A DNA stretch of 7,152 nt from Desulfobacterales bacterium (GCA_022361135.1 JAKSBM010000698.1:1-7152), one strand, 5' to 3'; counted from the first letter of the stretch, positions 1 to 6,430 are shown. Numbers and translations are program-made. Notes: generated by a model not told the origin, from the sequence alone.

Positions 1-867
1 CGCCCCGGCCGCCCGGAATGCCAGGGCGCACACCGGGTTGTCCAGTTCATGGAGCTTGGCCAGGCGGGACCGGCCGCCGGCATCCTCCCGCGTTTTTTTG
101 AGCTGGTCCAGGTCATGGAAGGCGATGACATCCTGGTCCTGGTTGATCATAAAGGCCAGGCCGGTTTTCCCCACCCTGAGGCTGCCGATGAACCGGGAGA
201 GCACATCCAGCTCGATATCCACCCCCACCACCCCGGTCAGGGATCCGTCCGGCCCGTAGACCGGCCCGGCCGTGGTAATGCCGGGTTTCTGGGAGGTGAA
301 AAAAACATAGGGGTCTGTCCAGATAATGTTCCGGGTTTCCACGGCCTTTTTAAACCAGGGCCGCACCCTGGGATCATAGGTGTCATTGGGATCGATGCTC
401 TCCCGGACGATATCCATATTCCGGTCCCGCCACAACAGCCGGGTGGCCCGGCCGGTTTCACCCATCTCAATGATCTTGGTGCGGAACCACTCCCTGGAGG
501 TGGAGGCGTCCCGGTTTACATAGTAAAAGTTTCCCTTTGGATCGGCAAAATAGATGCCTGCGAACTGGGGATAGATCTGGAGCTGGTCAAAAAAGTACTG
601 CTCCAGTTTGTCGATATTTCCCTGCTCTGTGTTAACCACTTCGGAAGAGATCAGCCGCTTGGTGAGATGGGCCGCACCCCTGGCAACGGAAAAGTAGTTC
701 TCGGTCTCCTTGAGGGTCAGCTCAAGGATGTTCTCCATGATGTCCCGGGTATGGTCCAGCATCACCCGCTGGGTGGTGAAAAAGGAGAAGGGGGCGATGA
801 TCAGGTGGGTTCCCCAGACCAGGGCGAAACAGCCGATAATGATGACCCATCGTATGGAAATCTTCAC
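1..867 (-). CDS. Membrane-anchored dCache sensor protein, N-terminal part (runs off the left edge)
   Basis: The minus strand is open for 289 codons from a GTG at 867 down to base 1, so the C-terminal output domain is missing. Residues about 7-25 form a hydrophobic segment (WVIIIGCFALVWGTHLIIA), read as the first membrane helix. The extracytoplasmic part that follows has dCache_1 landmarks: a helical stretch (DIMENILELTLKETENYF), then YYVNRDAS, DPRVRPWFKKAVE, WTDPYVF and GPDGSLTGVVGVDIELD. In this family such a domain binds a small ligand outside the membrane and signals to a cytoplasmic module. I cannot tell which module: adenylate/guanylate cyclase, GGDEF, histidine kinase and methyl-accepting proteins are all possible, with a cyclase a weak favourite from general resemblance. 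The GTG start is chosen because AGAGGT (complement of 871-876) lies 4 nt upstream; an in-frame TTG at 882-880 is a poorer alternative. The gene diverges from the methionine operon. Confidence 0.85.
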   Translation of the reverse strand, partial: MKISIRWVIIIGCFALVWGTHLIIAPFSFFTTQRVMLDHTRDIMENILELTLKETENYFSVARGAAHLTKRLISSEVVNTEQGNIDKLEQYFFDQLQIYPQFAGIYFADPKGNFYYVNRDASTSREWFRTKIIEMGETGRATRLLWRDRNMDIVRESIDPNDTYDPRVRPWFKKAVETRNIIWTDPYVFFTSQKPGITTAGPVYGPDGSLTGVVGVDIELDVLSRFIGSLRVGKTGLAFMINQDQDVIAFHDLDQLKKTREDAGGRSRLAKLHELDNPVCALAFRAAGA

Positions 868-875
868 ATTACCTC

Positions 876-904
876 TTGACAAAAAAATACCACAGGGTGA
901 TATT
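876..904 (+). promoter_or_regulatory. Candidate sigma-70 promoter for the met-nadA operon
   Basis: A perfect -35 hexamer TTGACA lies at 876-881. A 4/6 match to -10, GATATT, lies at 899-904 after a 17-bp spacer; TATTAA at 901-906 with a 19-bp spacer is an alternative. The predicted transcript would start near 911 and give a leader of about 30 nt, too short for a SAM riboswitch. The -35 box touches the ribosome-binding site of the divergent sensor gene, so the two expression signals share the same bases. Confidence 0.4.
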
Positions 905-923
905 AAAGTTTTTTTCAAATATT

Positions 924-952
924 TTTATACAGGTGATTGCCATGGGACACAA
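924..952 (-). promoter_or_regulatory. Weak candidate promoter for the divergent sensor gene
   Basis: Reading the minus strand, TATAAA (complement of 924-929) sits 17 bp downstream of TTGTGT (complement of 947-952). The -10 is good but the -35 matches only the TTG half. It would start transcription about 50 nt before the GTG at 867 and would overlap the metY start region. This is a guess from spacing and hexamers only. Confidence 0.25.
931..936 (+). promoter_or_regulatory. Ribosome-binding site that fixes the metY start
   Basis: AGGTGA lies 5 nt before the ATG at 942. It supports that start over the longer reading from the TTG at 876, which would place the promoter -35 inside the gene and add an N-terminal extension not expected in this enzyme family. 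Confidence 0.75.
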
Positions 953-2192
953 CCTTCACTTTGAAACCAAAGCCATCCATGAGGGGCTGCGGGACCGTGA
1001 CTGGGAAGGATCCACCCTGCCGCCCATTTTCCAGTCTGCCGCCCATTTCCACGAAACCGCTGAATCCTTAAGCCAAACCTTTGCCGGAAAGCAGCCGGAT
1101 CACATCTACATGCGGCTCACCAACCCCACCAACCGGTTCCTGGAGGAGCAGCTGGCCTCCCTGGAGTCCGGCCGGGCCGCCGTGGTCACTTCGTCCGGCA
1201 TGGCAGCCGTCAACAACGCCTGTATGGCCCTGCTCCAGGCCGGGGATGAGTTCGTGGCCTCCAGATCCCTGTTCATGTCCAGCTACACCCTGTTTACCAC
1301 GATATTCAAAAAGTACAATATACAGGCCCATTTGGCAGACCCCCTGAATATAGATGAGATCGCCTCTAAGATCAATGCCAAAACCCGGTTTGTCTACATG
1401 GAGACCATTACCAACCCGGGCATGGAAATCCCTGATATCAAAGCGATTGCCGACCTGGCCCATGCCCATGGCCTGCCCCTGCTGGTGGACAACACCCTGG
1501 CCTCCCCCTGGCTGTGCCGGCCCATTGAAATGGGAGCGGATATCGTGCTCCACTCCACCACCAAGTATTTTTCCGGCCATGGGGCCGCCATGGGCGGGGT
1601 GGTCATCGACAGCGGCAATTTTGACTGGCTGGCTTCGGGCCGGTTTGAAGATTTCAAACCCTTTGTGGAACAAAAGGGGGAATTGGCCTTCCTCCACCGG
1701 CTCTGGAAGGAATACCACGTTAATTTCGGCACCACCCCGGCGCCCTTCCACTCCTTCCTCACCACCATCGGCCTCACCACCATGGGGGTGCGCATGGAAC
1801 GGCACATGAAAAACGCCATGGATGTGGCCCGGGCCCTCAAGGATCACCCCGGGGTGGAATGGGTCAATTATCCCGGTTTTGAAGACCACCCCAGCCATGG
1901 GGCGGCCAAGCACTTGTTTGAGGGCCGGGGATTCGGCACCATGCTCACCTTCGGCCTCAAGGACCAGGACAGCTGTTTCAAGATGATCAATCGGCTGGAA
2001 ATGATTCTTAACCTGGCCAATTTGGGGGATTGCAAAACCTTGATCATCCATCCCTATTCCACCCAGTATGCCTCCTTTCCCCAGGACCAGCGGGATGCCC
2101 TTGCCGATCCCTGCCTCCTGCGGCTCTCCGTGGGCATTGAAGCGGGTGAAGACATCTGTGCAGACCTGTTCCAGGCCCTTGAAGGGGTGTAA
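942..2192 (+). CDS. metY: O-acetylhomoserine sulfhydrylase (MetY-like), Cys/Met metabolism PLP enzyme
   Basis: A 416-residue cytoplasmic PLP enzyme expected to convert O-acylhomoserine plus sulfide to homocysteine. Hallmarks of the Cys/Met metabolism PLP family are visible: YMRLTNPT (Tyr56, Arg58, which contact the PLP phosphate of a neighbouring subunit), SSGMAA around residue 85 (phosphate loop), DNTLASPW with Asp183 (pyridine nitrogen), HSTTKY with Lys208 (Schiff-base lysine) and LRLSVGIE near the C terminus (carboxylate-binding Arg). The MetY branch is favoured over cystathionine gamma-synthase by GGVVIDSGNFDW after the lysine, by NLGDCKTLIIHPYST near the C terminus, and by a length close to the roughly 425 residues of MetY. 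The metX gene 3 nt downstream supplies its substrate. An O-succinylhomoserine sulfhydrylase (MetZ) is the main alternative; acyl preference cannot be read from the sequence. Sulfhydrylation suits a sulfide-rich anaerobe. Confidence 0.88.
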   Translation: MGHNLHFETKAIHEGLRDRDWEGSTLPPIFQSAAHFHETAESLSQTFAGKQPDHIYMRLTNPTNRFLEEQLASLESGRAAVVTSSGMAAVNNACMALLQAGDEFVASRSLFMSSYTLFTTIFKKYNIQAHLADPLNIDEIASKINAKTRFVYMETITNPGMEIPDIKAIADLAHAHGLPLLVDNTLASPWLCRPIEMGADIVLHSTTKYFSGHGAAMGGVVIDSGNFDWLASGRFEDFKPFVEQKGELAFLHRLWKEYHVNFGTTPAPFHSFLTTIGLTTMGVRMERHMKNAMDVARALKDHPGVEWVNYPGFEDHPSHGAAKHLFEGRGFGTMLTFGLKDQDSCFKMINRLEMILNLANLGDCKTLIIHPYSTQYASFPQDQRDALADPCLLRLSVGIEAGEDICADLFQALEGV

Positions 2193-2195
2193 GCT

Positions 2196-3371
2196 GTGAG
2201 CGAGTATATTGGAAATGACCAGAGCGGTGCCACCGTGGGCATCGTTGAGAAACAGTATTTTCAGTTTGCCGACAACGGGGAAAAGCTGGGGCTGGAAAGC
2301 GGGGCCGATCTGGGCCCGGTGACCCTGGCCTATGAAACCTGCGGCACCTTGAACGAAGATAAATCCAACGCCATCCTCATCCTCCATGCCCTCACCGGGG
2401 ACTCCCACGTGGCGGGCTATTATTCCCCGGACGATCCCAAGCCAGGATGGTGGGATCTCATGGTGGGACCGGACAAGGGCATTGATACGGAAAAGTACTT
2501 TGTGATCTGCATCAATATCCTGGGCTCCTGCTGCGGCTCCTCCGGGCCCTCGTCCATCAATCCGGAAACCGGGGTGGAATATGCCCTGGACTTTCCCCTG
2601 ATTACCATCGGGGACATGGTCAAGGCCCAAAAGGCCCTGGTGGAATCCCTGGGCATTGAAAAGCTGTTGGCCGTTGTCGGGGGCTCCGTGGGGGGGATGC
2701 AGGTCTTGGAGTGGACCGTTCGCTATCCGGAGATGATGTCCGGGGCCGTGACCCTGGCCACTACCTGCCGCCATTCCGCCCTGGCCATCGCCTTTAACGA
2801 GGTGGCCCGGCAGTCCATCATGGCCGATCCCAATTGGAACCAGGGCCGCTACTATGGGGGAGACAAACCGGACATGGGGCTGGCCATTGCCCGGATGATC
2901 GGTCACATCACCTACCTTTCCGACGAATCCATGCGGACCAAGTTCGGCCGTCGCCTCCAGAATCGGTCGGCCCTGAGTTTCGGATTTGGGGCGGATTTCC
3001 AGGTGGAGTCCTACCTCCAATACCAGGGCAATAAGTTCATTGAGCGCTTTGATGCCAACTCCTTCCTCTATATTACCAAGGCGGCGGATTATTTCGACCT
3101 GGCCCGGGACCACGGCAAGGGATCCCTGGTCAAGGCATTTTCCCGCTGCCGATCCAAGTTCCTGGTGGTCTCCTATACTTCGGACTGGCTCTACCCCACC
3201 TACCAGTCCAAGGAAATGGTCACGGCCATGAAAAAGAACAACCTGGATGTGAGTTTCTGCGAGATCGATGCCCAATGGGGCCACGATGCCTTTTTATTAC
3301 CCAACCCCAAGCTGGACCATCTCATGTCGGGCTTTTTAAGGAGTGTGCACCATGAACCCCCTGCGGTATGA
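2196..3371 (+). CDS. metX: Homoserine O-acetyltransferase (MetX), alpha/beta-hydrolase fold
   Basis: A 391-residue enzyme that moves an acyl group, usually from acetyl-CoA, to the hydroxyl of homoserine, the committed step toward methionine. The alpha/beta-hydrolase signature is complete: HALTGDSHVAG (64-74), the nucleophile elbow VVGGSVGGMQ with Ser164, Asp330 in YTSDWLYP and His363 in WGHDAFLL. The stretch LGSCCGSSGPSSINPETG (109-126) is the MetX-specific region, with SCC where many members have a Gly-rich sequence. The start is a GTG at 2196, 3 nt after the metY stop, with AAGGGG at 2182-2187 as a ribosome-binding site placed inside the end of metY, so translation is probably coupled. Length is normal for the family. 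Some MetX proteins use succinyl-CoA instead; this was not resolved. Confidence 0.93.
   Translation: MSEYIGNDQSGATVGIVEKQYFQFADNGEKLGLESGADLGPVTLAYETCGTLNEDKSNAILILHALTGDSHVAGYYSPDDPKPGWWDLMVGPDKGIDTEKYFVICINILGSCCGSSGPSSINPETGVEYALDFPLITIGDMVKAQKALVESLGIEKLLAVVGGSVGGMQVLEWTVRYPEMMSGAVTLATTCRHSALAIAFNEVARQSIMADPNWNQGRYYGGDKPDMGLAIARMIGHITYLSDESMRTKFGRRLQNRSALSFGFGADFQVESYLQYQGNKFIERFDANSFLYITKAADYFDLARDHGKGSLVKAFSRCRSKFLVVSYTSDWLYPTYQSKEMVTAMKKNNLDVSFCEIDAQWGHDAFLLPNPKLDHLMSGFLRSVHHEPPAV
3338..3343 (+). promoter_or_regulatory. Ribosome-binding site that fixes the metW start
   Basis: AAGGAG lies 8 nt before the ATG at 3352 and inside the metX coding sequence. An upstream in-frame GTG at 3343 overlaps this site and so is unlikely to be the start. 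Confidence 0.75.
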
Positions 3372-3960
3372 CCTTCAGCAGATTGCCTCCTGGATCGAGC
3401 CGGGTTCCCGGATACTGGAACTGGGCTGCGGCCAGGGGGAGTTGCTCCACCATTTGAAGACGGAAAAACAGGTAAAGGAACGGGGGATCGAGATCACCGA
3501 GGCCAAGGTGGTGAAATGCATTGAAAAGGGACTCTCCGTCCTCCAGGGGGACATCAATGCCGAGATTGAGGATTACCCGGACCAGGTCTTTGACTACGCC
3601 ATTTGTTCCCAAACCCTGCAACAGGTCTATGATCCCGCCTCCCTGATCCGGTCCATGCTCCGGGTGGCCCGGCGGGGGGTGGTGAGTTTCCCCAATTTCG
3701 GCCACATCCGGGTGCGCATGCAATTGGCCTTCAGCGGCTGTGCCCCCGTGACCAAGGAATTGCCCTACTCCTGGCACGACACCCCCAATATCCGGGTGCT
3801 GAGCCTGCGGGATTTTAAACATTTTGCCTCGGAAAACGATTTTACCATATTAGACAAAGCCGCCATCAACACCCGGAATCACCACCGGGAGGGAAAGATG
3901 GTTACCTGTATGCCCAACCTATTTGCCACCTATGGAATTTTTCTCATCGGAAAGGAATAG
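3352..3960 (+). CDS. metW: Methionine biosynthesis protein MetW, SAM-dependent methyltransferase fold
   Basis: A 202-residue class I methyltransferase-fold protein. The nucleotide-binding motif I is ILELGCGQGE (21-30), with acidic residues in GIEIT (45-49) and GDINA (66-70) and a motif IV-like DYAICSQTLQ (81-90). The MetW-specific block is clear: PNFGHIRVRMQLAFSG (114-129) and LPYSWHDTPNIR (137-148). MetW proteins are encoded beside metX in many proteobacteria and in Leptospira, where MetW is reported to pair with MetX for homoserine acetylation; a substrate for methyl transfer is not established. The start at 3352 overlaps the last 20 nt of metX, which suggests translational coupling and roughly balanced synthesis of the two partners. 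An in-frame GTG at 3343 would add three residues but coincides with the ribosome-binding site. Confidence 0.93.
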   Translation: MNPLRYDLQQIASWIEPGSRILELGCGQGELLHHLKTEKQVKERGIEITEAKVVKCIEKGLSVLQGDINAEIEDYPDQVFDYAICSQTLQQVYDPASLIRSMLRVARRGVVSFPNFGHIRVRMQLAFSGCAPVTKELPYSWHDTPNIRVLSLRDFKHFASENDFTILDKAAINTRNHHREGKMVTCMPNLFATYGIFLIGKE

Positions 3961-3963
3961 CCC

Positions 3964-5010
3964 ATGCAGACCCACTACGATCACAAACGCCTGATGGATC
4001 AGATCATCCGCATTAAACAGGAGCTGGGCAGTGAATTGCTCATCCTCACCCACCATTACCAGCGCAAGGAAATCGTGGATTTGGGGGACCACCGGGGAGA
4101 CTCCTTTGCCCTGGCCCGCCGGGCGGCCCGGGATGAAAATGCCAGGTACATTGTCTTCTGTGGGGTCCAATTCATGGCCGAAAGTGCCGCCGTCCTGGCC
4201 AAACCGGGGCAGATCGTCCAGATTCCCGACCCGGATGCGGGCTGCTGGATGGCGGACATGGCCGATGGCTTCCAGGTGGAGAAAAGCTGGCAGGACATGG
4301 GCGAGGTCCTGGAAGAAAAAATGCCCGTGCCCGTGGCCTATGTGAATTCCCATGCCGACATCAAGGCATTTTGCGGTCGCAACGGCGGCGCCGCCTGCAC
4401 CTCGGCCAATGCCCGGGCCGTTGTGGAATGGGCCTTTGGCCGGGGGGATAAGGTTTTCTTCCTCCCCGATGAACACCTGGGGCGGAATACGGCCTGGGAC
4501 ATGGGCATTCCCGAATCCGAGATCTGCGTCTGGGATCCGGCCCTGCCCCTGGGGGGGAATACCGAAGCTGATATCCGTCGGGCCCGGGTGATCCTCTGGC
4601 AGGGCCATTGCCAGGTCCACTCCCAATTTACCCCGGAACAGGTCCAGAGCCTGCGGGTGAATTTCCCCGATGCCCGGATTCTGGTCCATCCCGAATGCCG
4701 GGCCGACGTGGTCCAGGTGGCCGATGCCGCCGGCTCCACCTCCTTCATCGCCCGTGAGGTGGCCCAGGCCCCCTCGGGTTCCACCCTGATTCTGGGTACG
4801 GAGATCCATTTTATCAAGCGCTTGGCCGTGGAATATCCCGATAAGAAAATCCTTCCCCTCATGGATACCTTTTGTCCCAACATGTATAAGGTGAACCTGC
4901 CCAATCTCCTCCACACCCTGGAGAACATCGGCCAGGTGAACCGGGTGGATATCCCCGATCCCATTCGAAGGGATGCGTATACGGCATTGGACCGCATGCT
5001 TTCCCTGTAA
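3964..5010 (+). CDS. nadA: Quinolinate synthase NadA (4Fe-4S enzyme of NAD biosynthesis)
   Basis: A 348-residue enzyme that condenses iminoaspartate with dihydroxyacetone phosphate to quinolinate, the precursor of NAD. The three cysteines expected to hold the oxygen-sensitive [4Fe-4S] cluster are Cys66 (VFCGVQFMAES), Cys245 (VHPECR) and Cys304 (DTFCPNMY). The active-site pair of the family appears as His30 and Tyr32 in LTHHYQ. Other landmarks are GDHRGDSFAL, FLPDEHLGRN, WQGHCQVH, GSTSFI and GTEIHFI. Length matches the long NadA form of about 350 residues. It starts 3 nt after the metW stop with AAGGA at 3952-3956, so it is read as the last gene of the met transcript. The usual partners, nadB (or an aspartate dehydrogenase) and nadC, are not in the window. 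The remaining cysteines (94, 137, 145, 188, 216) are not assigned. Confidence 0.96.
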   Translation: MQTHYDHKRLMDQIIRIKQELGSELLILTHHYQRKEIVDLGDHRGDSFALARRAARDENARYIVFCGVQFMAESAAVLAKPGQIVQIPDPDAGCWMADMADGFQVEKSWQDMGEVLEEKMPVPVAYVNSHADIKAFCGRNGGAACTSANARAVVEWAFGRGDKVFFLPDEHLGRNTAWDMGIPESEICVWDPALPLGGNTEADIRRARVILWQGHCQVHSQFTPEQVQSLRVNFPDARILVHPECRADVVQVADAAGSTSFIAREVAQAPSGSTLILGTEIHFIKRLAVEYPDKKILPLMDTFCPNMYKVNLPNLLHTLENIGQVNRVDIPDPIRRDAYTALDRMLSL

Positions 5011-5046
5011 ATTTCATCCCGATTCCGGGGTGATCCCCTTCCATTC

Positions 5047-5082
5047 CAATGCCCGGCAGGGTGGTTTCCCCGCCGGGCATTG
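5047..5082 (+). terminator. Strong GC-rich hairpin after nadA, possible operon terminator
   Basis: CAATGCCCGGC (5047-5057) pairs perfectly with GCCGGGCATTG (5072-5082), an 11-bp stem with a 14-nt loop in which GGG can also pair with CCC. It begins 36 nt after the nadA stop. No T-run follows on either strand (the next bases are AAAATAAAG), so it may act as a weak or factor-assisted terminator or as a 3'-end stabilising hairpin rather than a classical intrinsic terminator. Confidence 0.5.
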
Positions 5083-5188
5083 AAAATAAAGCTTTCCTCC
5101 CGTCTTCCCGCCTGTTACATCAATGTCGGATCATTGGTTTTGGTTTCACCGTTCATCAACCCGCTTTTCCAACAGAAGGAGATGACAG

Positions 5189-5968
5189 ATGGAATATGAG
5201 AACATCCTTGTCCAGGTCCGTGACTCCCACGTGGCCGTCCTCACCCTGAACCGACCCGACCAGATGAACACCTTCACCACTCCCATGGCCGGGGAACTTA
5301 ACACCGCCCTTCTCTCTTTGGATAAAGATCCCCAGGTCCGGGTGATCCTCATCAAAGGGGCGGGCCGGGCCTTTTGCGCTGGCATTGACGTCAATGAATT
5401 GGAGGGCCAGACCCCCCTGGAATACCAGAATTGGATCGAGCACATGGAAGCCCCCCTGGTGACCATTGGCACCATGGAAACCCCGGTGATTGCCCAGGTC
5501 CAGGGGGTGGCTGCGGCCAACGGCATGGGCCTGGCCGCCTCGGCCGACCTGGTCATGGCCGCCGACAATGTGAAAATGGGCCTCACCGCCATCAATGTGG
5601 GACTGAACTGCGTGGGGCCGGTGATCCCCGTGGCCCGGTGCGTGGGCCGGAAACGGGCCCTGGAACTCCTCCTCTACGGCCGTTTGATCAAGGTCGAGGA
5701 AGCCCGGGAGATGGGGCTGGTCAATCGCATCGTCCCCCGGGATGAACTGGAGGATGCCGCCCTGGCCTGGGCCGAGGAATTGGCCAAAAAGAGCCCCCTG
5801 GCCGTCACCCTGGCCAAGACCGCATTTTACCAGTCCGAAGACCTCCCCTATGGGGCCCAGTTTGCCCATATGAACCAGGTCTTTGCCCGGCTTTGCACCA
5901 CCGAGGATGCCCGGGAGGGGGTCCAGGCCTTTTTTGAAAAACGGAACCCCCAATGGCAGGGGAAATGA
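5189..5968 (+). CDS. Enoyl-CoA hydratase/isomerase (crotonase) family protein, ECHDC3-like, without the hydratase glutamates
   Basis: A 259-residue crotonase-fold protein, normal length. The oxyanion-hole segments that bind the acyl-CoA thioester are present: GRAFCAGIDVNE (59-70) and GVAAANGMGLAASADL (106-121). Aligned without gaps to rat mitochondrial hydratase, catalytic Glu144 corresponds to Gly114 and Glu164 to Ala134, so standard syn-hydration of enoyl-CoA is doubtful. The stretch INVGLNCVGPVIPVAR and the C terminus (TAFYQSEDLPY, EGVQAFFEKRNPQW) resemble the ECHDC3 branch, which also lacks these residues and whose reaction is poorly defined. No targeting signal is visible. The start is firm: AAGGAG at 5176-5181 lies 7 nt before the ATG. 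It is 178 bp from nadA, beyond a hairpin, and has its own terminator, so it is probably a single-gene unit. I found no convincing promoter in 5011-5188. Possible roles include acyl-CoA isomerase, hydrolase or a non-catalytic CoA binder. Confidence 0.9.
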   Translation: MEYENILVQVRDSHVAVLTLNRPDQMNTFTTPMAGELNTALLSLDKDPQVRVILIKGAGRAFCAGIDVNELEGQTPLEYQNWIEHMEAPLVTIGTMETPVIAQVQGVAAANGMGLAASADLVMAADNVKMGLTAINVGLNCVGPVIPVARCVGRKRALELLLYGRLIKVEEAREMGLVNRIVPRDELEDAALAWAEELAKKSPLAVTLAKTAFYQSEDLPYGAQFAHMNQVFARLCTTEDAREGVQAFFEKRNPQWQGK

Positions 5969-6013
5969 TGGGCATCTTCTAACCCCGGTCCGTTTTTTAT
6001 TTTATGGAAAAAC

Positions 6014-6060
6014 CCCATGGTCGGCAGCCCGGTTGCCGACCATGGGAGTCTCTTTTTCTT
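6014..6060 (+). terminator. Intrinsic terminator after the crotonase gene, possibly bidirectional
   Basis: CCCATGGTCGGCA (6014-6026) and TGCCGACCATGGG (6034-6046) make a perfect 13-bp stem with a 7-nt loop, followed on the plus strand by a pyrimidine-rich tail with TCTCTTTTTCTT (6049-6060). It begins 46 nt after the stop codon. On the minus strand the stem is followed by GTTTTTCC, so it could stop transcription from both sides, though no convergent gene is seen to its right. Confidence 0.87.
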
Positions 6061-6237
6061 CCGCCACCTTTTCCACAAAGGCCCGGCCGGCCCCGCCCCC
6101 GAGCATGGGAATGTCGGAACGGGTTCAGGATTTTCTAGTTTTACTGCCTTTGCGAAGTGGCTGATTTCAGATTCCCATTCTGTATTTTCCCTTAAAAGGG
6201 CCTATCTTTAAGCTTTTTGGGGATGGTCTTATTTTTC

Positions 6238-6255
6238 TTTCGCCATTTGGCGAAA
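6238..6255. promoter_or_regulatory. Perfect 18-bp palindrome, candidate operator for the SPFH gene
   Basis: TTTCGCCATTTGGCGAAA has two perfect 8-bp arms (6238-6245 and 6248-6255) around TT. It ends 6 bp before the -35 box of the promoter at 6262, centred near -50 from the expected start site, where either an activator or a repressor could act. A further half-site-like TTTCGC lies at 6272-6277, inside the promoter spacer. It lacks a following T-run on either strand, so a terminator is less likely. The cognate regulator is unknown. Confidence 0.5.
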
Positions 6256-6261
6256 TACATT

Positions 6262-6290
6262 TTGACGATATTTTCGCAAGTCTGTATACT
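6262..6290 (+). promoter_or_regulatory. Near-consensus sigma-70 promoter for the SPFH gene
   Basis: TTGACG (6262-6267, 5/6 to the -35 consensus) is followed after exactly 17 bp by TATACT (6285-6290, 5/6 to the -10 consensus). Transcription should start near 6297 and give a leader of about 134 nt before the ATG at 6431. This is the best promoter match found in the window. Confidence 0.7.
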
Positions 6291-6310
6291 TTAAGGAAAT
6301 CCCTGATTAA

Positions 6311-6352
6311 TCCGTACGTTCTGTCCATTTATAGTCCACGATTTTGTACGGA
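6311..6352 (+). repeat. Inverted repeat in the SPFH leader
   Basis: TCCGTAC (6311-6317) and GTACGGA (6346-6352) are perfect 7-bp inverted arms separated by 28 nt, inside the predicted untranslated leader. In RNA this could form a long-loop hairpin; in DNA it could be two half-sites about three helical turns apart. It is short enough to be chance. Confidence 0.3.
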
Positions 6353-6430
6353 CGAATAATATCGAATCAGCATCCGTAACAATTGGTGTGTTTTCCATGC
6401 CGATCATTCATGACAAGAAAGGAGATCATG

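Larger units (their letters stand above)
5969..6430. other. AT-rich non-coding interval between the crotonase gene and the SPFH gene
   Basis: This interval of about 460 bp has no convincing gene on either strand. Its left part holds the crotonase terminator (6014-6060). Positions 6061-6125 are GC-rich and then composition drops to AT-rich from about 6130 onward. A short inverted repeat CCCTT/AAGGG lies at 6189-6200. The right part (6238-6430) is the control region of the SPFH gene: palindrome, promoter, leader repeat and ribosome-binding site. No tRNA or recognisable riboswitch core was seen. Confidence 0.7.

Noticed and set aside
876..941. Longer metY reading from a TTG start at 876
   Set aside because: The extension (TKKYHRVILKFFSNIF...) is unlike the family N terminus. 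The TTG is part of a TTGACA -35 box, and a good ribosome-binding site serves the ATG at 942.
911..941. SAM riboswitch or other methionine leader control upstream of metY
   Set aside because: The predicted leader is only about 30 nt, far too short for any known SAM-sensing RNA, and no such core is present.
1068..3284. A 738-codon open frame on the minus strand spanning metY and metX
   Set aside because: It is in the same codon register as both genes, where a stop needs a sense TTA, CTA or TCA codon. Those are avoided in this GC-rich coding sequence. Both plus-strand genes have full family motifs, and the antisense product has none.
3919..4914. A 331-codon antisense open frame over nadA, with similar long ones at 49-879 (+), 5156-5953 (-) and 6580-7086 (-)
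   Set aside because: Each is opposite a well-supported gene, has no recognisable domain, and is the expected by-product of strong third-position GC bias.
5121..5136. CAATG ... CATTG inverted repeat upstream of the crotonase gene as an operator
   Set aside because: The arms are 5 bp with a 6-bp spacer, expected by chance, and no promoter can be placed next to it.
6002..6106. A 34-residue minus-strand open frame (MLGGGAGRAFVEKVAEEK...) ending at the crotonase terminator
   Set aside because: It has no ribosome-binding site, is preceded by an in-frame stop, and its last third is the terminator hairpin itself. The GC-rich composition could be a remnant of a lost gene end, but nothing identifies it.
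5883..6211. Plus-strand open frames across the crotonase end and terminator (5883-6164 and 6017-6211)
   Set aside because: They start inside the crotonase gene or the hairpin, have no family resemblance or ribosome-binding site, and read through an intrinsic terminator.
6191..6219. Second terminator (CTTAAA ... TTTAAG followed by CTTTTT)
   Set aside because: The stem is only 6 bp, almost all A-T, with a 10-nt loop, and it follows a much stronger terminator with no gene between them.
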